Shown here: piece after piece, positions 24,958 to 25,288 of the stretch
Position numbering within the stretch: position 1 is the first letter of the stretch
Layout of the letters: each line of letters starts with the position of its first letter
Assembly: GCF_000611645.1 (NCBI RefSeq)
Contig: NW_014013115.1
Coordinates: forward strand, 1-25,288
Source: Monoraphidium neglectum
Taxonomy: Eukaryota > Chlorophyta > Chlorophyceae > Sphaeropleales > Selenastraceae
Reading direction: 5' to 3'
DNA length: 25,288 nucleotides
Program-made: the position numbers and the translations under genes
Notes under the pieces: generated by a model
Told to the model about the DNA's origin: nothing
The model's input: only the letters and a program-made list of their open reading frames with translations
The model's database searches: none

Positions 24958-25288
24958 ATGGCGGTTTCGTTTGCACGGGAGGTTGCCGCCGGTTTCATGG
25001 TGAGTTCAGGCACACCAACAGCAGCAGCACCTCACGCACCCCACATGCGCACCCCACAGAAGCGCGCCCAGCAACGCGCGCTCCGCCATTTCGATGTGCT
25101 GCGGCACGAGCGCACGGCCCATCGCGCGCCGCCGCGCCGTCCCCCGCCCCCGCCCCCGCTCCCGCCCGCCCGCCCGGCCCCACGACGAAAGCCCACACGC
25201 TTGCCCCCAGGCGGCCGTGATGGAGGAACAGGAGCCGATCGACCGCCTCAAGCGGGCCGGGCAGCTCGGCGGCACGGTGGTGCAGGAG
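24958..25288 (+). CDS. Start of a gene running off the window, function unknown
   Basis: Exon 1 is 24958-24999, encoding MAVSFAREVAAGFM, followed by a strong donor GTGAGT. Exon 2 begins at 25211 after TTGCCCCCAG and continues in frame to the window end, encoding AAVMEEQEPIDRLKRAGQLGG and five more residues. Both join in phase 0 and the intron is 211 nt. The very short first exon with a TATA box at a normal distance makes the start convincing. The N-terminus is weakly amphipathic with few acids before residue 17. I do not recognise the family from 40 residues; it could be cytosolic or carry a short organelle signal. Confidence 0.6.
   Translation, partial: MAVSFAREVAAGFMVSSGTPTAAAPHAPHMRTPQKRAQQRALRHFDVLRHERTAHRAPPRRPPPPPPLPPARPAPRRKPTRLPPGGRDGGTGADRPPQAGRAARRHGGAG

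Overview
The window reads as nuclear DNA of a green alga (Chlorophyta). It is GC-rich, with intron-dense genes whose exons join by GT-AG introns of mostly 100-500 nt. It carries many CA/TG and GC-rich microsatellites, low-complexity Ala/Gly/Ser/Pro inserts in proteins, TATA-like boxes about 100-140 nt before several start codons, and TGTAA motifs (the usual green-algal poly(A) signal) after some genes. Nothing resembles bacterial operons. All gene models below were spliced by eye from reading frame, intron phase and family similarity; there is no transcript evidence.

Layout, left to right. (1) 81-820, minus: a small two-exon protein I do not recognise. (2) About 1312-3732, plus: an unrecognised protein of at least about 430 residues; its last five exons are well supported and its first exon is doubtful. 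(3) 4278-7916, plus: a seven-exon Omp85-family beta-barrel protein, best read as mitochondrial SAM50. (4) 9048-10671, minus: a leucine-rich-repeat protein with an F-box-like N-terminus. It converges on SAM50, so their 3' UTRs may overlap. (5) 10672-14698: about 4 kb with no convincing gene, holding microsatellites, tandem 24-nt repeats and two perfect inverted repeats. (6) 14699-17402, plus: a seven-exon secreted protein built of three Cys-rich, probably Ig-like modules, every intron in phase 1. (7) 18538-24233, minus: a complete twelve-exon glycerol kinase. (8) 24958-25288, plus: the first two exons of a gene that runs off the right edge, transcribed divergently from glycerol kinase and preceded by a clear TATATAAG box.

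The genes look like ordinary unlinked neighbours rather than a pathway. Two observations stand out. Intron 3 of glycerol kinase uses a GC donor and contains, in sense orientation, a segment very like the 3' half of 5S rRNA, including its box C. This recalls 5S-derived SINEs and the plant P5SM element that controls splicing of TFIIIA pre-mRNA. The secreted protein has a regular long-exon/short-exon module repeated three times, a good example of symmetric-exon duplication in an alga.
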